58,948 nucleotides of DNA from an uncultured Bacillota bacterium (GCA_947573385.1 CANPFP010000003.1:1-58948); one strand, 5' to 3'. Positions 33,430 to 42,369 are shown, counted from the first letter of the stretch. Numbers and translations are program-made. The notes: generated by a model not told the origin, from the sequence alone.

Positions 33430-33582
33430 CTATCCAATCCCAATACACTCCAGACAAATCATAATTGCCTTTTTCCAGATTACGTCAAATTGTCCCTGGA
33501 CGGCGCCAATCCCGAGAAAAAGTGCTCCAAGCACAGCTCCCGCCGTCCAGACATACTGTCTACAGCCCCTCCAGAAGTCCAT
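33430..33582 (-). CDS. CD1871A-type CXXC-tailed small membrane protein
   Basis: 50 residues: one membrane helix (TAGAVLGALFLGIGAVQG) and a C-terminal CLECIGIG, giving a CxxC next to the membrane. The pattern matches the CD1871A family of short proteins found with TlpA-like redoxins and 4Fe-4S membrane proteins in Clostridia. The ATG follows GGGAGG, and the gene overlaps the redoxin gene 3' end by 23 bases in another frame. The CxxC could bind a metal or relay thiol electrons. Role not established. Confidence 0.85.
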   Translation of the reverse strand: MDFWRGCRQYVWTAGAVLGALFLGIGAVQGQFDVIWKKAIMICLECIGIG

Positions 33583-34135
33583 TAATCTTTGCCTCCCATG
33601 CTGGTTTTTCCATTGCGCCGACAACGGTATCCAAAACGGTTCCGTTCTCGTCCAGGAAGAAGGTGGTAGGTACGGCGCTCACGTCTGTCAGGAGCCCGTA
33701 ATAGATGGATTCATTGAGGAGCAGATGCGTGTAGTTTGCGCTTGTCTGGGCCACCAGGCTCTCCACAGAGGACTGGTCCTCGCCCTCCAACACATCGCTG
33801 ACAATGCCGATGATTTGGAACTGCTCTGTGTCATAGTCCGCCGCCAGCTCGCCGAGGGACGGCATCTCGCTCAGGCAGGGGTTGCAATAGGTTGCCCACA
33901 CGTTGACCATAGTGAGTCTGGACTGGGAAAAGATGTCGGAGGTTACGGTGTTCCCCTCCAGGTCGGTTCCCTCAAAGACAATCGGTTCGGCGGATGGCTC
34001 CGTTTCAGAAATGGCTCCGCTTGCCGTCTCCGAGCCGGACGTGCTCCCGGCCGGCTTGTTATCCTTGCCGCAGCCGCTGAGAAGGAGTGCTGACAGCGCA
34101 AATATACCCAGAAGTATTTGATATCGTTTGTTCAT
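33560..34135 (-). CDS. TlpA-like thiol-disulfide redoxin lipoprotein
   Basis: 191 residues. Lipoprotein signal with LLSGC, a Ser/Glu/Thr-rich linker, then a thioredoxin fold of the TlpA/AhpC-TSA type with active site WATYCNPCLSEMP and the cis-proline segment VSAVPTTFFLDENG. It acts outside the cell membrane. CGGAGG lies before the ATG at 34135. First gene of the four-gene operon. Likely reduces surface disulfides or sulfenic acids with electrons from the NapH-like protein; this is inferred from neighbours. Confidence 0.92.
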   Translation of the reverse strand: MNKRYQILLGIFALSALLLSGCGKDNKPAGSTSGSETASGAISETEPSAEPIVFEGTDLEGNTVTSDIFSQSRLTMVNVWATYCNPCLSEMPSLGELAADYDTEQFQIIGIVSDVLEGEDQSSVESLVAQTSANYTHLLLNESIYYGLLTDVSAVPTTFFLDENGTVLDTVVGAMEKPAWEAKINGLLEGL

Positions 34136-34199
34136 ATATGGTGCCTCCGCTTTTTTATTTTTCTGCCATGGTTCGGCGTTCCTTGTGTGTCTCAAATAT

Positions 34200-34228
34200 A
34201 ATATATTCCATTTACCGTGAATAAGCAA
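34200..34228 (-). promoter_or_regulatory. Promoter of the redox operon
   Basis: On the - strand TTGCTT (34228-34223), 17 bases, TATATT (34205-34200), 65 bases before the redoxin start. Confidence 0.55.
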
Positions 34229-34359
34229 GGATAATTATTTGCCTGGTATCGTAATTAAGATTCCTGATGGAGGAGAATCAATTCTTTTTGCTTCTGTGTT
34301 TGCCGAGAAGGGCTACAGCGGAAGGAGGAGCTCTTTCGGCAAAGAAACGGTGGAATAGC

Positions 34360-34388
34360 TTGAAAATATGGAAAGGTTATGCTAAAAT
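34360..34388 (+). promoter_or_regulatory. Promoter of the binding protein-kinase pair
   Basis: TTGAAA (34360-34365), 17 bases, TAAAAT (34383-34388), 42 bases before the lipoprotein start. The rest of the divergent region 34136-34430 holds no gene. Confidence 0.65.
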
Positions 34389-34430
34389 GACAAATGTTAC
34401 CGAAACAAAACGGAAGGAGAACAGGTTTCT

Positions 34431-35894
34431 ATGAAACTTACAGGAGGATGGAAGATGGGGTGTCTGCTGGGAATGGCAGCGGCCCTGATACTTACGGCGG
34501 GCTGTGGAAGAAAAGACCCTCTGAACCCCGAAGAACCGGTGTCTTTGACGGTTTGGCACTACTACAACGGTTCCCAGCAGACTGCCTTTGACGCGCTGGT
34601 AGAAGAGTTTAACGATACAGTGGGCCGGGAAAAGGGTATCTACATACAGAGCTACTCCCAGGGTTCTGTGTCCGATCTTGAGTCAGCGGTGCGGGATGCC
34701 ATTAGCGGCAAGGTGGGTGCGGAGACTATGCCGGATATTTTTTCCTCCTATGCTGACACCGCCTATGAGGTAGAGCAGAAGGGGGCGTTGGCTGATCTGT
34801 CTGCCTACCTGAGCGAGGAGGAGCTGGACCTGTATGTGGACTCCTATATTGAGGAGGGCCGTATCGCTGCCGATGGTACTCTTCGCATCTTCCCCACGGC
34901 CAAGTCCACTGAGATCATGCTGGTCAACAAAACGGACTGGGAGCCCTTTGCCGCAGCCACAGGAGCGGCTTTGGAGGACCTGAACACCATTGAGGGGGTA
35001 GCGGCTACCGCCAAGGCCTACTACGAGTGGACCGATGCGCTTACCTCTGATGTGCCAGGGGACGGGCGGGCTTTCTATGGCCGGGATGCCATGGCCAATT
35101 ATTTTATCATTGGGATGCAGCAGTTGGGTATAGAGCTGTTTCAGGTGGAGAACGGGGAAGTGACCCTGAACACACCCAAAGAGGAGCTTTACCGCTTGTG
35201 GGAGAATTATTATGTACCCACGGTAAAGGGCTATTTCGGGGCCTACGGAAAATTCCGGTCAGACGATGTAAAGACCGGGGATATCCTGGCCTATACCGGC
35301 TCTACCTCCTCCGCTATGTATTTCCCGGATCAGGTGGAGCGGGACAGCGGCAGTTATGCTATAGAGTATGTTGTGATGGCCGCCCCCGTGTTTGAGGGGG
35401 GACAAAGCTATGCGGTTCAGCAGGGCGCCGGTATGGTGGTCAGCAAATCGGATGAGCGCCGGGAGTATGCCGCTGTGGAATTTTTGAAGTGGTTTACCCA
35501 GGCGGAAAACAATCTGCAATTCGGCAGTGCGTCCGGTTATCTGCCAGTACGCAAGGAGGCCGGCAGCGTGGAGAAGCTGGACAAGATGATTGCCGAGAAA
35601 GGGCTGTCTGTGGCACCCAAGACCTATGACTGCCTGAGCGCTGTTTTTTCCCGGATGGACGAGATAACCTTGTATACAAACAAGAGCTTTAAGAACGGCT
35701 CCGCAGCCAGAAAGGTGCTGGAATACAACCTGTCCGACCGGGCGGCAGCGGACCGGGCGGCCGTGGCTGAGGCCGTGGCAGTGGGCGTCGGACCGGAGGA
35801 GGCCGCAGCGCCCTATGTGACCCGGGAGGCTTTTGAGGAGTGGTACAATGTGTTCTGCGAGACGCTGAACGCGGCGGCTAATGGACAGGGATAG
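34431..35894 (+). CDS. Extracellular solute-binding lipoprotein
   Basis: 487 residues. Lipobox LTAGC (cysteine about residue 25), then a family 1-type solute-binding fold (VSLTVWHYYNGSQQTAFDALVEEFN; FLKWFTQAENNLQFG). The ligand is probably a sugar or oligosaccharide by family. Two ATGs are plausible (34431 and 34455), each with a ribosome binding site; the first gives a better signal peptide. No permease or ATPase gene is near. The downstream hybrid kinase starts four bases after the stop, so the protein may deliver its ligand to the kinase ectodomain. A partner transporter elsewhere cannot be excluded. Confidence 0.9.
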   Translation: MKLTGGWKMGCLLGMAAALILTAGCGRKDPLNPEEPVSLTVWHYYNGSQQTAFDALVEEFNDTVGREKGIYIQSYSQGSVSDLESAVRDAISGKVGAETMPDIFSSYADTAYEVEQKGALADLSAYLSEEELDLYVDSYIEEGRIAADGTLRIFPTAKSTEIMLVNKTDWEPFAAATGAALEDLNTIEGVAATAKAYYEWTDALTSDVPGDGRAFYGRDAMANYFIIGMQQLGIELFQVENGEVTLNTPKEELYRLWENYYVPTVKGYFGAYGKFRSDDVKTGDILAYTGSTSSAMYFPDQVERDSGSYAIEYVVMAAPVFEGGQSYAVQQGAGMVVSKSDERREYAAVEFLKWFTQAENNLQFGSASGYLPVRKEAGSVEKLDKMIAEKGLSVAPKTYDCLSAVFSRMDEITLYTNKSFKNGSAARKVLEYNLSDRAAADRAAVAEAVAVGVGPEEAAAPYVTREAFEEWYNVFCETLNAAANGQG

Positions 35895-35898
35895 TTCT

Positions 35899-38800
35899 AT
35901 GAAAGGAATTTACAGAAAAAAACCGACTATATTCCAGATTTTTCTAATTCCGCTGATCGCCATTATGATGGTTCAGAGTATGGTGACCATGGGTACCCTG
36001 GTAATCCGCCGGACTGCCCAGACGCTGGAAGAATATTCCAGCGGCATGATGAGCCGTCTGGTGGAAAACCGCAGGGTGATTTTGGAAAATGATATGAACC
36101 AGCGGTGGTCCTCTATCCGAGACCAGGAGTTTGTTTTTACCGGGCTGCTGGCCGGCTGTCTGGAGGAGGAGGAGCTGTCGCTGGAGGAGCTTTTGCGCAC
36201 CGGGGAGCAGAGAGAGACACTGCTGGAGCTGATGTTTCCCCAATGTCTGGACCTGCTCAGCAGAAATTCCACCACGGGAATCTTTCTGATTCTCTCCGGG
36301 CCGAAGGGATGGCAGGCCGGGGAACTGGACGGCTTTTTTATCCGTGACTCTGATCCCCACAGCAACCCTGCCAACTACACTGATCTGCTGCTGGAACGGG
36401 GCAGCAAACAGCTGTCTCGGACCTGGAATATTCCGTTGGACACCAATTGGACCACCCGTTTTTCCCTGGACAGCCAAAACGGCGCTGACCGTTATTTTTG
36501 TGCGCCCTGGAAGGCGGGGACGGACTACCCGGACGCGGATACAGAAGATCTGGGCTGCTGGTCTCCACCCTTCTTTTTGGAAAAGAACGGGGCGGATGCC
36601 TATGAGATGATTGCCTATTCCATTCCCCTGCGGTATGAGGGGCAGGTGTATGGTGTTCTTGGCGTGGAAATTTCCTGCAAGGACCTGTACAGTTATTTCC
36701 CGGTTGCGGAGCTGAATGAGTCGCAGAAGTCGGGATACATGCTGGCCGTCCGGCGGGACAGCGGGTATGTTCCACTGGTGGGCAAGGGAATTCTTTACAG
36801 CCTGGTCTGTTCCGGGGGGGAGGAGTTCCAACTGGAGGATACCGCTTACAGCGGCCTGTCCCGGGTGCAGGAGGTCCGAATGAACGGACAGGGAGTTTAT
36901 GCTGTGGCATCCCCCCTGCGGCTGTACAGCAACAATGTCCCCTATGACGATACCGAGTGGGTGCTGCTGGGCCTGAATACCGAGGAGGACCTGTTTGGCA
37001 TGAGCCGGCAGTTATATGTGTGGGTGCTCTTTGCCGTTTTGATTGGATTGGGCTTTGGTGTGATTGGCATTTATTTGGTGGTGCGTCACCTGACCAAGCC
37101 GGTTCAGCGGCTGATGCTGTGCATCAGTCAAGGAATCGTGGGACTGCGGCAGTTTAAGCCCGCAAATATTTTAGAAATCGACGCCCTCTATGATGTGGTG
37201 ACCGAGCTGACCGAGCAGCAGAGGGCGGCGGAGAATATCCTGCTGGAGGAGAAGGAGCGCTACCGTATGGCGCTGGAATCCTCTGAGGATGTGTTTTTCT
37301 CCTATGACCTTCTGTCCAAGACGCTGGACATGGTCAATCACCCTGCTATGAGCGGACAGTGGCACTTTAAGCAAAATGAGAGCGGTTTTGTCAATACCGA
37401 GTACATCTATGAGGCAGACCGGGCCAGGACAATGGAAACCCTGATGCAGAAGACAGACAACCTGTCCGCTGAGTTTCGCCTGCGCTGGCCAGGGGAGACG
37501 GAATTTGCCTGGGTGGCGCTGTCCGGCAAGGCGGTCTATGATACCGACGGCAGGCGATGGAAGCTGGTGGGCAGCATCCATAATATCCAGGAGCAGAAGG
37601 AGCGGGAGGCGGAGCAGCTGCGGAAAAACAACACCGACGGGGTGACCGGGCTGTATGGCTTCCGCGCGGGGATTAAACGGATTAAGGAGATGCGCGGCGT
37701 CCAGCCAGACGGCGTAATGCTCTGCCTGTTCCTAAGCCGGCTGAAGGAGGTCAACGAGAAAAACGGCGTTGTTTTCGGTGATATGATTCTGGAGGAGCTG
37801 GGCGGCCTGCTCCAGGGGGCGTGTCAGGCCCTGACGGAAGAGACGGCGGCCCTGCGGTTAAACCGGGACCAGTTTGTCCTGTGGCTGGAGGGGATAAGTG
37901 AACAGCAGGCGGAGGAATTCGCCCAAGATCTGCTGAACGACTGCGAAAAACGATTTCCCGAGGAGACCTTCCATGTTGAGCTGTGGATTGGGATGGCTCA
38001 GGGCGACCAGTCCCGGAGTACCGATGGGCTGATCCGCGTGGCCAGGCTGGCCTGCACGCCCGACGGCGAGGAGTCGCAGCGCTGCCGTTTTTACCGGGAG
38101 AAGGTCGAAGCGTCCACTCTGCCGGCCCTGCAGGGCCAGGAGATCGACTCCCTGGGTTATGGCCGGGATATCGGGCTGGTGTCTGTGGCGCTGAACCTGT
38201 TTGGAAAGGGCGCGGACTTTCCGGCCCAAATGGAGCTGATGGTGCGCAAGATCGGCCGGCTCTACGAGGCCGACGGCGTGCTGGTGTCGCTGTTGCAGGC
38301 CGATTTTAATTCCAGCTACCTGAATTACCAGTGGCGCAGGGACGGTCAGGATACCGCGGACTGTGTACGCAAATATGAGGAGGAGGACAAGTCCGACTTT
38401 TACGCATGGCTGGGCCAGGAAGAGGTGCGGTACTTCTCTGCCGGGGACAGCGGACAGCGAATTATTCAGTGCTTCCTGTGCGTCCGGCCAGAGGATCAGG
38501 GCGTTGTGCTGCCGATGTATGACAGTGGAAATTATATGGGCAGCGTCTGTATTCTGGGGCTTTCTCCCGACCTGCTGAACGATCCGGAGGAGTATCAGAA
38601 TCTGGCAGAGCTGGGCAGTGTGATTCAGGGACAGGTGAACCAGCAGCAGCACGATATTGCCAGCCGGGCCAAGTCGGAGTTCCTCTCCCGCATGAGCCAT
38701 GAGATACGCACTCCGATGAACGGCATTATCGGCATGACTGCCATTGCCCTGCAAAAGGGACAGGGGCAGGAGCGTATCATCGACTGTCTGCAAAAGATAC

Positions 38801-39801
38801 AGTCCTCATCGGGCTATCTGCTGGGGCTGATTAACGACATCTTGGATATGTCCAAGATCGAAAGCGGCAAGATGAAGCTGGAGTCTGTCAACTTCCATAT
38901 GGGCGAAATGCTGGACACCATTCTGGAGCTGATTACCCCGCAGACCGCTAATAAGTGCATTCAGGTGGAGACCGATATCAGTCTGACGCACAACTGGTTC
39001 CTGGCTGACCGAATGAGGATCAGCCAAGTGCTGATAAACCTGCTGGGCAACGCGGCAAAGTTTACCCCGGAGGGGGGAACAATTACGCTGATCGTTCACG
39101 AGGTGGATGCCGGCGGAGAGAATGCCCTGGTCTATTTTGCAGTGCGGGATACGGGAGTCGGCATTGCCGAGGAGGATCGGGACCGGGTATTCCGCTCCTT
39201 TGAACAGGCTTCCGGTACCAACCCCGCCAAACAACAGGGGACTGGCCTTGGCTTGTCTATCAGCAGCCGCCTGGTGCATATGATGGGCAGCAGTATCCAT
39301 CTGGATAGCGAACTGGGCAAGGGCAGTACCTTCAGCTTCTCCATTCCCCTGGCCCTGGGAGAGGGTGTGGAGCAGGAGGAGCAGAAGAGGACGGTATCCT
39401 TCGAAGGATTCCGTGTGCTGGTAGTGGAGGACAATGAGCTCAACGCCGAGATTGCCCAGTGCCTGTTGGAGGAGCGGGGCTTTCAGGTGGACTGCGTCTA
39501 TGACGGAGCTCAGGCAGTGGAGAGAATCAGAACCACCCAGCCTGATTCCTATGATGTGATTCTGATGGATATTATGATGCCGGTGATGGACGGCTTGGAT
39601 GCTGCCCGGGCCATCCGGGCTATGGACCGAACAGATTGCAGGACCATTCCTATTATTGCCATGTCGGCCAACGCATTTGACGATGATTTGAAAAAATCTG
39701 TGGAGTGCGGTATGAATGGACATTTGTCCAAGCCTGTGAATGTGGATAAGCTCTATGAGACATTGGATCAGGTGATCCGTGCTGGAAAAGACAAGGCTTG
39801 A
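35899..39801 (+). CDS. Hybrid sensor histidine kinase with degenerate GGDEF and receiver domains
   Basis: 1300 residues from the ATG after AGGGATAG; an ATG at 35881 overlaps the upstream gene and lacks a site. Order: membrane helix (~10-35), large ectodomain (~36-370, dCache-like), second helix (~372-396), PAS (~450-570), GGDEF-like domain (~578-740) whose signature reads LNRDQFVLW in place of GGDEF, GAF-like region (~745-900), HisKA with phospho-acceptor H near 934 (MSHEIRTPMNG), HATPase (NLLGNAAKF, DTGVGI, GTGLGLS) and a receiver with phospho-acceptor D near 1222 (LMDIMMPVMDG). No DNA-binding output, so it must signal to another protein. Confidence 0.93.
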   Translation: MKGIYRKKPTIFQIFLIPLIAIMMVQSMVTMGTLVIRRTAQTLEEYSSGMMSRLVENRRVILENDMNQRWSSIRDQEFVFTGLLAGCLEEEELSLEELLRTGEQRETLLELMFPQCLDLLSRNSTTGIFLILSGPKGWQAGELDGFFIRDSDPHSNPANYTDLLLERGSKQLSRTWNIPLDTNWTTRFSLDSQNGADRYFCAPWKAGTDYPDADTEDLGCWSPPFFLEKNGADAYEMIAYSIPLRYEGQVYGVLGVEISCKDLYSYFPVAELNESQKSGYMLAVRRDSGYVPLVGKGILYSLVCSGGEEFQLEDTAYSGLSRVQEVRMNGQGVYAVASPLRLYSNNVPYDDTEWVLLGLNTEEDLFGMSRQLYVWVLFAVLIGLGFGVIGIYLVVRHLTKPVQRLMLCISQGIVGLRQFKPANILEIDALYDVVTELTEQQRAAENILLEEKERYRMALESSEDVFFSYDLLSKTLDMVNHPAMSGQWHFKQNESGFVNTEYIYEADRARTMETLMQKTDNLSAEFRLRWPGETEFAWVALSGKAVYDTDGRRWKLVGSIHNIQEQKEREAEQLRKNNTDGVTGLYGFRAGIKRIKEMRGVQPDGVMLCLFLSRLKEVNEKNGVVFGDMILEELGGLLQGACQALTEETAALRLNRDQFVLWLEGISEQQAEEFAQDLLNDCEKRFPEETFHVELWIGMAQGDQSRSTDGLIRVARLACTPDGEESQRCRFYREKVEASTLPALQGQEIDSLGYGRDIGLVSVALNLFGKGADFPAQMELMVRKIGRLYEADGVLVSLLQADFNSSYLNYQWRRDGQDTADCVRKYEEEDKSDFYAWLGQEEVRYFSAGDSGQRIIQCFLCVRPEDQGVVLPMYDSGNYMGSVCILGLSPDLLNDPEEYQNLAELGSVIQGQVNQQQHDIASRAKSEFLSRMSHEIRTPMNGIIGMTAIALQKGQGQERIIDCLQKIQSSSGYLLGLINDILDMSKIESGKMKLESVNFHMGEMLDTILELITPQTANKCIQVETDISLTHNWFLADRMRISQVLINLLGNAAKFTPEGGTITLIVHEVDAGGENALVYFAVRDTGVGIAEEDRDRVFRSFEQASGTNPAKQQGTGLGLSISSRLVHMMGSSIHLDSELGKGSTFSFSIPLALGEGVEQEEQKRTVSFEGFRVLVVEDNELNAEIAQCLLEERGFQVDCVYDGAQAVERIRTTQPDSYDVILMDIMMPVMDGLDAARAIRAMDRTDCRTIPIIAMSANAFDDDLKKSVECGMNGHLSKPVNVDKLYETLDQVIRAGKDKA

Positions 39802-39820
39802 AAGTTGGAACGAACCGGTC

Positions 39821-39910
39821 AATTCCGGCTATGCGCCGAAGATCACGGGGAAGATCACGCCGGAGATGACGGCGTGGCAGAACCGGTCTCTGGAAACGGT
39901 GTATCCCAAA
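39821..39910 (+). pseudogene. IS256-family transposase fragment
   Basis: About 28 residues, ITGKITPEMTAWQNRSLETVYP, match the IS256 mutator-type transposase segment that ends WQNRPL-x-x-VYP just before the first catalytic aspartate. Everything else of the gene is missing. It starts 20 bases after the hybrid kinase stop. Confidence 0.65.
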
Positions 39911-39980
39911 AGTCTCGGCAACAAAGGATTTTTTGCGGTGTGTTCGTCTTATCCCTCTATTTGGTTTCGCAAAAGTTTAC

Positions 39981-40016
39981 CCTTGCCCTGACCACCTGCG
40001 AGGGCAAAAACAAGGG
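39981..40016 (+). repeat. Left copy of 16-bp direct repeat, candidate attachment site
   Basis: AGGGCAAAAACAAGGG at 40001-40016, preceded by CCCTTGCCCT (39980-39989). The same 16 bases occur at 42390-42405, preceded by CCCTTGTTTC at 42372. Both copies sit in similar small hairpins. Confidence 0.6.
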
Positions 40017-40105
40017 CAGAAAAATCCCACAACAGGATATAACAATGTGTGGCAATCGGAGAACTATGACATATGTGCGAATATATTATAGCGGAGGATT
40101 TCAAT

Positions 40106-40159
40106 ATGGACAAATACATTTTTAACGAGAATAACGGCCTGTGGTATGAACTGCTCTAG
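40106..40159 (+). pseudogene. TnpV-like protein, truncated start
   Basis: GCGGAGG precedes ATG 40106; the frame reads MDKYIFNENNGLWYELL and stops at TAG. The N-terminus matches TnpV-type proteins of Clostridia mobile elements (normally about 120 residues). Only the first 17 residues remain. Confidence 0.6.
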
Positions 40160-40183
40160 TGACATTGGCCTTACGCTAGATCC

Positions 40184-40252
40184 TTATTTGAGGGTGAGTC
40201 CCCGCTTCTGACGCAGGTCTCGAATTCTTTGTCCCAGCGCTATATAATCCAT
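40184..40252 (-). pseudogene. XRE HTH regulator, truncated start
   Basis: 22 codons, MDYIALGQRIRDLRQKRGLTLK, then TAA. This is the first helix of an XRE-type helix-turn-helix; full proteins continue with QLAE and the recognition helix. AGGAGGT lies just upstream. Truncated where the TnpV remnant ends. Confidence 0.6.
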
Positions 40253-40268
40253 ATCTGTCAACCTCCTA

Positions 40269-41774
40269 TCATGCGGCGCATTCTTGATATGCATGGGTTT
40301 TAGTTACCAACATCGAACGGCGAGACGGGGTCTCTCGCTGAAGTGCCGTAGTCAACGCATCCGGGTCGTCCACGATGACGTCTTGCTTGCGTGCTCTGGA
40401 AATGGCAGTATAGAGCAGATTCCTGTGAAGCATATTTGCAAAGCCTTTGGAGATGGGTAGTACAACAGTATCCCATTCGGACCCTTGCGATTTATGAATC
40501 GTGATGACGTAGGCCAGTCTCAGCCGGGACAAAGGACTTGTCTCTTCACCAGCCCAGGTTGCTGCCCGTCCCTTGCCGCAAATCACGCCATACCCCAAAT
40601 CTCCGTTGGGCTGCCTTGAATGGATGTATGTGCCAATGTCTCCATTGCAAACTTTTTGTTCCCAGCCGTTCTGTAAGACAATCACTTTGTCCCCGATGCG
40701 AAAGGACACATCTTTTATGGTGTTTCCTTCTGTTGCTGGGTTGAGATGTTCACGAAAGACCACATTGAGCGCATCGCTGGACAGTGGGCCGCTGCGGTTG
40801 TAGGGAGAGAGGACCTGGACATCGGTGCCGAGCCGGTAGAGATTAATACCGCCCCGGCAAACACAATTTCGAATGGTCTCGTCTTCCACAAGCGGAATGA
40901 ACTGAAAGCTCTTGTCAAAGCGCAGGTCATCCAATAACCGGCAGGTCTCGAACTCCCGGACATTGTAGGCCAGGGCGCTGTCCCCGTCAGCCTGCCGGTG
41001 ATAGCTGCCAAGCCGAATATGTGGCACGTCCAGCGTCAGAAGGTCGGGGAGTATGTTCCCCGGACCTACCGAGAGCAGTTGATGGGGGTCACCAATCAGG
41101 ACTACTCGGCAAGTAGGGTGAACTACAGCCAGGATGCCTGCCAACATTTCCAACGTCAGCATGCTCGCCTCATCCACGACCACCAGGTTGGTACAACTCC
41201 AGTTGATTTTCTCACTCAAAAAATCATCGTCCGGGACCTTGCCCAAGGCGCTGTGGACGGTGCGGGCCCGCAGGCCGGTGCGATCAGGCCGCCTTGCCCG
41301 TTGGCGCACACACGACCACACCAAGGCTTTTTGCCGGGCGGTGCTCCGCCAGCGCCCGGATCAGCGTGGGCTTGCCACTGCCGGCGCCGCCCAGGATGAT
41401 GAATAGCCTGTGGCTCAGCGCCAGCCGTACAGCCTCTCGTTGTTCTGGATATCCAGTACGGTCAGTTTCTCCGGCAGATAAGGCTCTCCTAAGTCATTGT
41501 GGGCCAGGATTTCAGCCAGAGCTTTGGCAGCAGCATTCTCATATTCCCAGATATTTTTCTGGTAAAGTCGGCTCCCTTCCAAGCGCAGGAAACCCTCTCT
41601 GAGCAGAAACACCCGGTCTGACCGGAACTGGTCATAGATCAGGGCCTTGTGATTGCGCTTGGCGAAGCGGTAGAGCTGGTCACTGGAAACGTAGGCGTCC
41701 CCGTTCATGGTCAGCGCCTCTGTGCTGTCCAGCAGGTACTGCCCCTGGAGGTCTTTTTCAAATGTTCTTTTCAC
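40269..41774 (-). pseudogene. RecD-like helicase, broken by frameshifts
   Basis: Three pieces in different frames. 41774 to about 41440 gives an N-terminal region from a GTG after AGGAG (MKRTFEKDLQGQYLLD). The next frame (about 41445-41290) gives YPEQREAVRLAL and a Walker A reading GGAGSGKPT, where the usual T/S after K is P. It stops at CAPTGKAA. A third frame (41324-40269) gives RTVHSALGKV, the Walker B LVVVDEASML, GDPHQLLSVGPG and the C-terminal YVITIHKSQGSEWDTV and YTAISRARK. Matches RecD2/AAA-type SF1B helicases of mobile elements. At least two frameshifts, so not functional. Confidence 0.8.
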
Positions 41775-41810
41775 TGTGTCGCTCCTCTCATTCATGGGAA
41801 AACAAAACAT

Positions 41811-42187
41811 CGTGCAGGTACAAGAGCCTACACGGTGTCAAAGAAAACACGGGATGGACCGTCCAGCCGCAGGATTTTTCTTGCGTATTTCCCCGAAAAA
41901 GGGTATACTGCTCCTGCGGTGTGGACGCTGTCCATTGTGTAGGTGGGTAGTTCACCTGCGCAGGTGCAGAGGAGGTGCAAACTCCTTTGCACTGCTGTAT
42001 TTTGTTTTCGTTGTCAGTAGGTATGTGCTCCCGGTTTGGAAAACTTTGCTTTGTCTCTTATGTAACATCTCCTTTTTGACCACAGTCTCAGCGGCCTTAT
42101 TTTGCTTGGGATATGGTTGGAAAAAGAATAAGGACAAGTCCGATTCTCCTTGATTTTCAAGGGGTTTCCGGATTTGTCCTTATTATA
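41811..42187. other. Palindrome-rich non-coding stretch of the decayed element
   Basis: No gene seen. CACCTGCGCAGGTG (41953-41966) is a perfect palindrome, GTGCAAA/TTTGCAC (41975-41992) a perfect inverted repeat with a 4-base loop, and AATAAGGACAA (42127-42137) with TTGTCCTTATT (42174-42184) forms the base of a long hairpin that also pairs TCCG/CGGA and CCTTGA/TCAAGG. These may be leftover operator, origin or end sequences of a mobile element. Confidence 0.6.
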
Positions 42188-42364
42188 ACATACGGGCACG
42201 TGTTTACCAGCAACCTGCTCTCCAACGGGGCGGCTCCCAAAGATGTTCAGGAGCTGCTGGACCACGCCGACGTCAGTACTACGATGAACATTTACGCCCA
42301 CACCACGAGGGAAGCAAAGCGCACCTCTGCCCGACTGCTGGATAAGGCAGACTGCGGGGAGTAA
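42188..42364 (+). pseudogene. Tyrosine recombinase, C-terminal fragment
   Basis: About 58 codons: YGHVFTSNLLSNGAAPKD, VQELLDHADVSTTMNIYAHTT. This is the end of a phage-type integrase with the final active-site tyrosine (NIYAH) and the H of the H-x-x-R box altered (usual LRHTFAT reads YGHVFTS). The N-terminal three quarters are missing. It ends 26 bases before the right 16-bp repeat, as integrase genes often abut an att site. Confidence 0.75.
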
Positions 42365-42369
42365 AAAGT

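Noticed and set aside
34431..35894. Start of a sugar ABC transporter operon
   Set aside because: The next gene is a kinase and no permease is present within several kilobases on this strand.
41811..42111. Short + strand frames before the integrase remnant
   Set aside because: No ribosome binding sites and no resemblance to known proteins.
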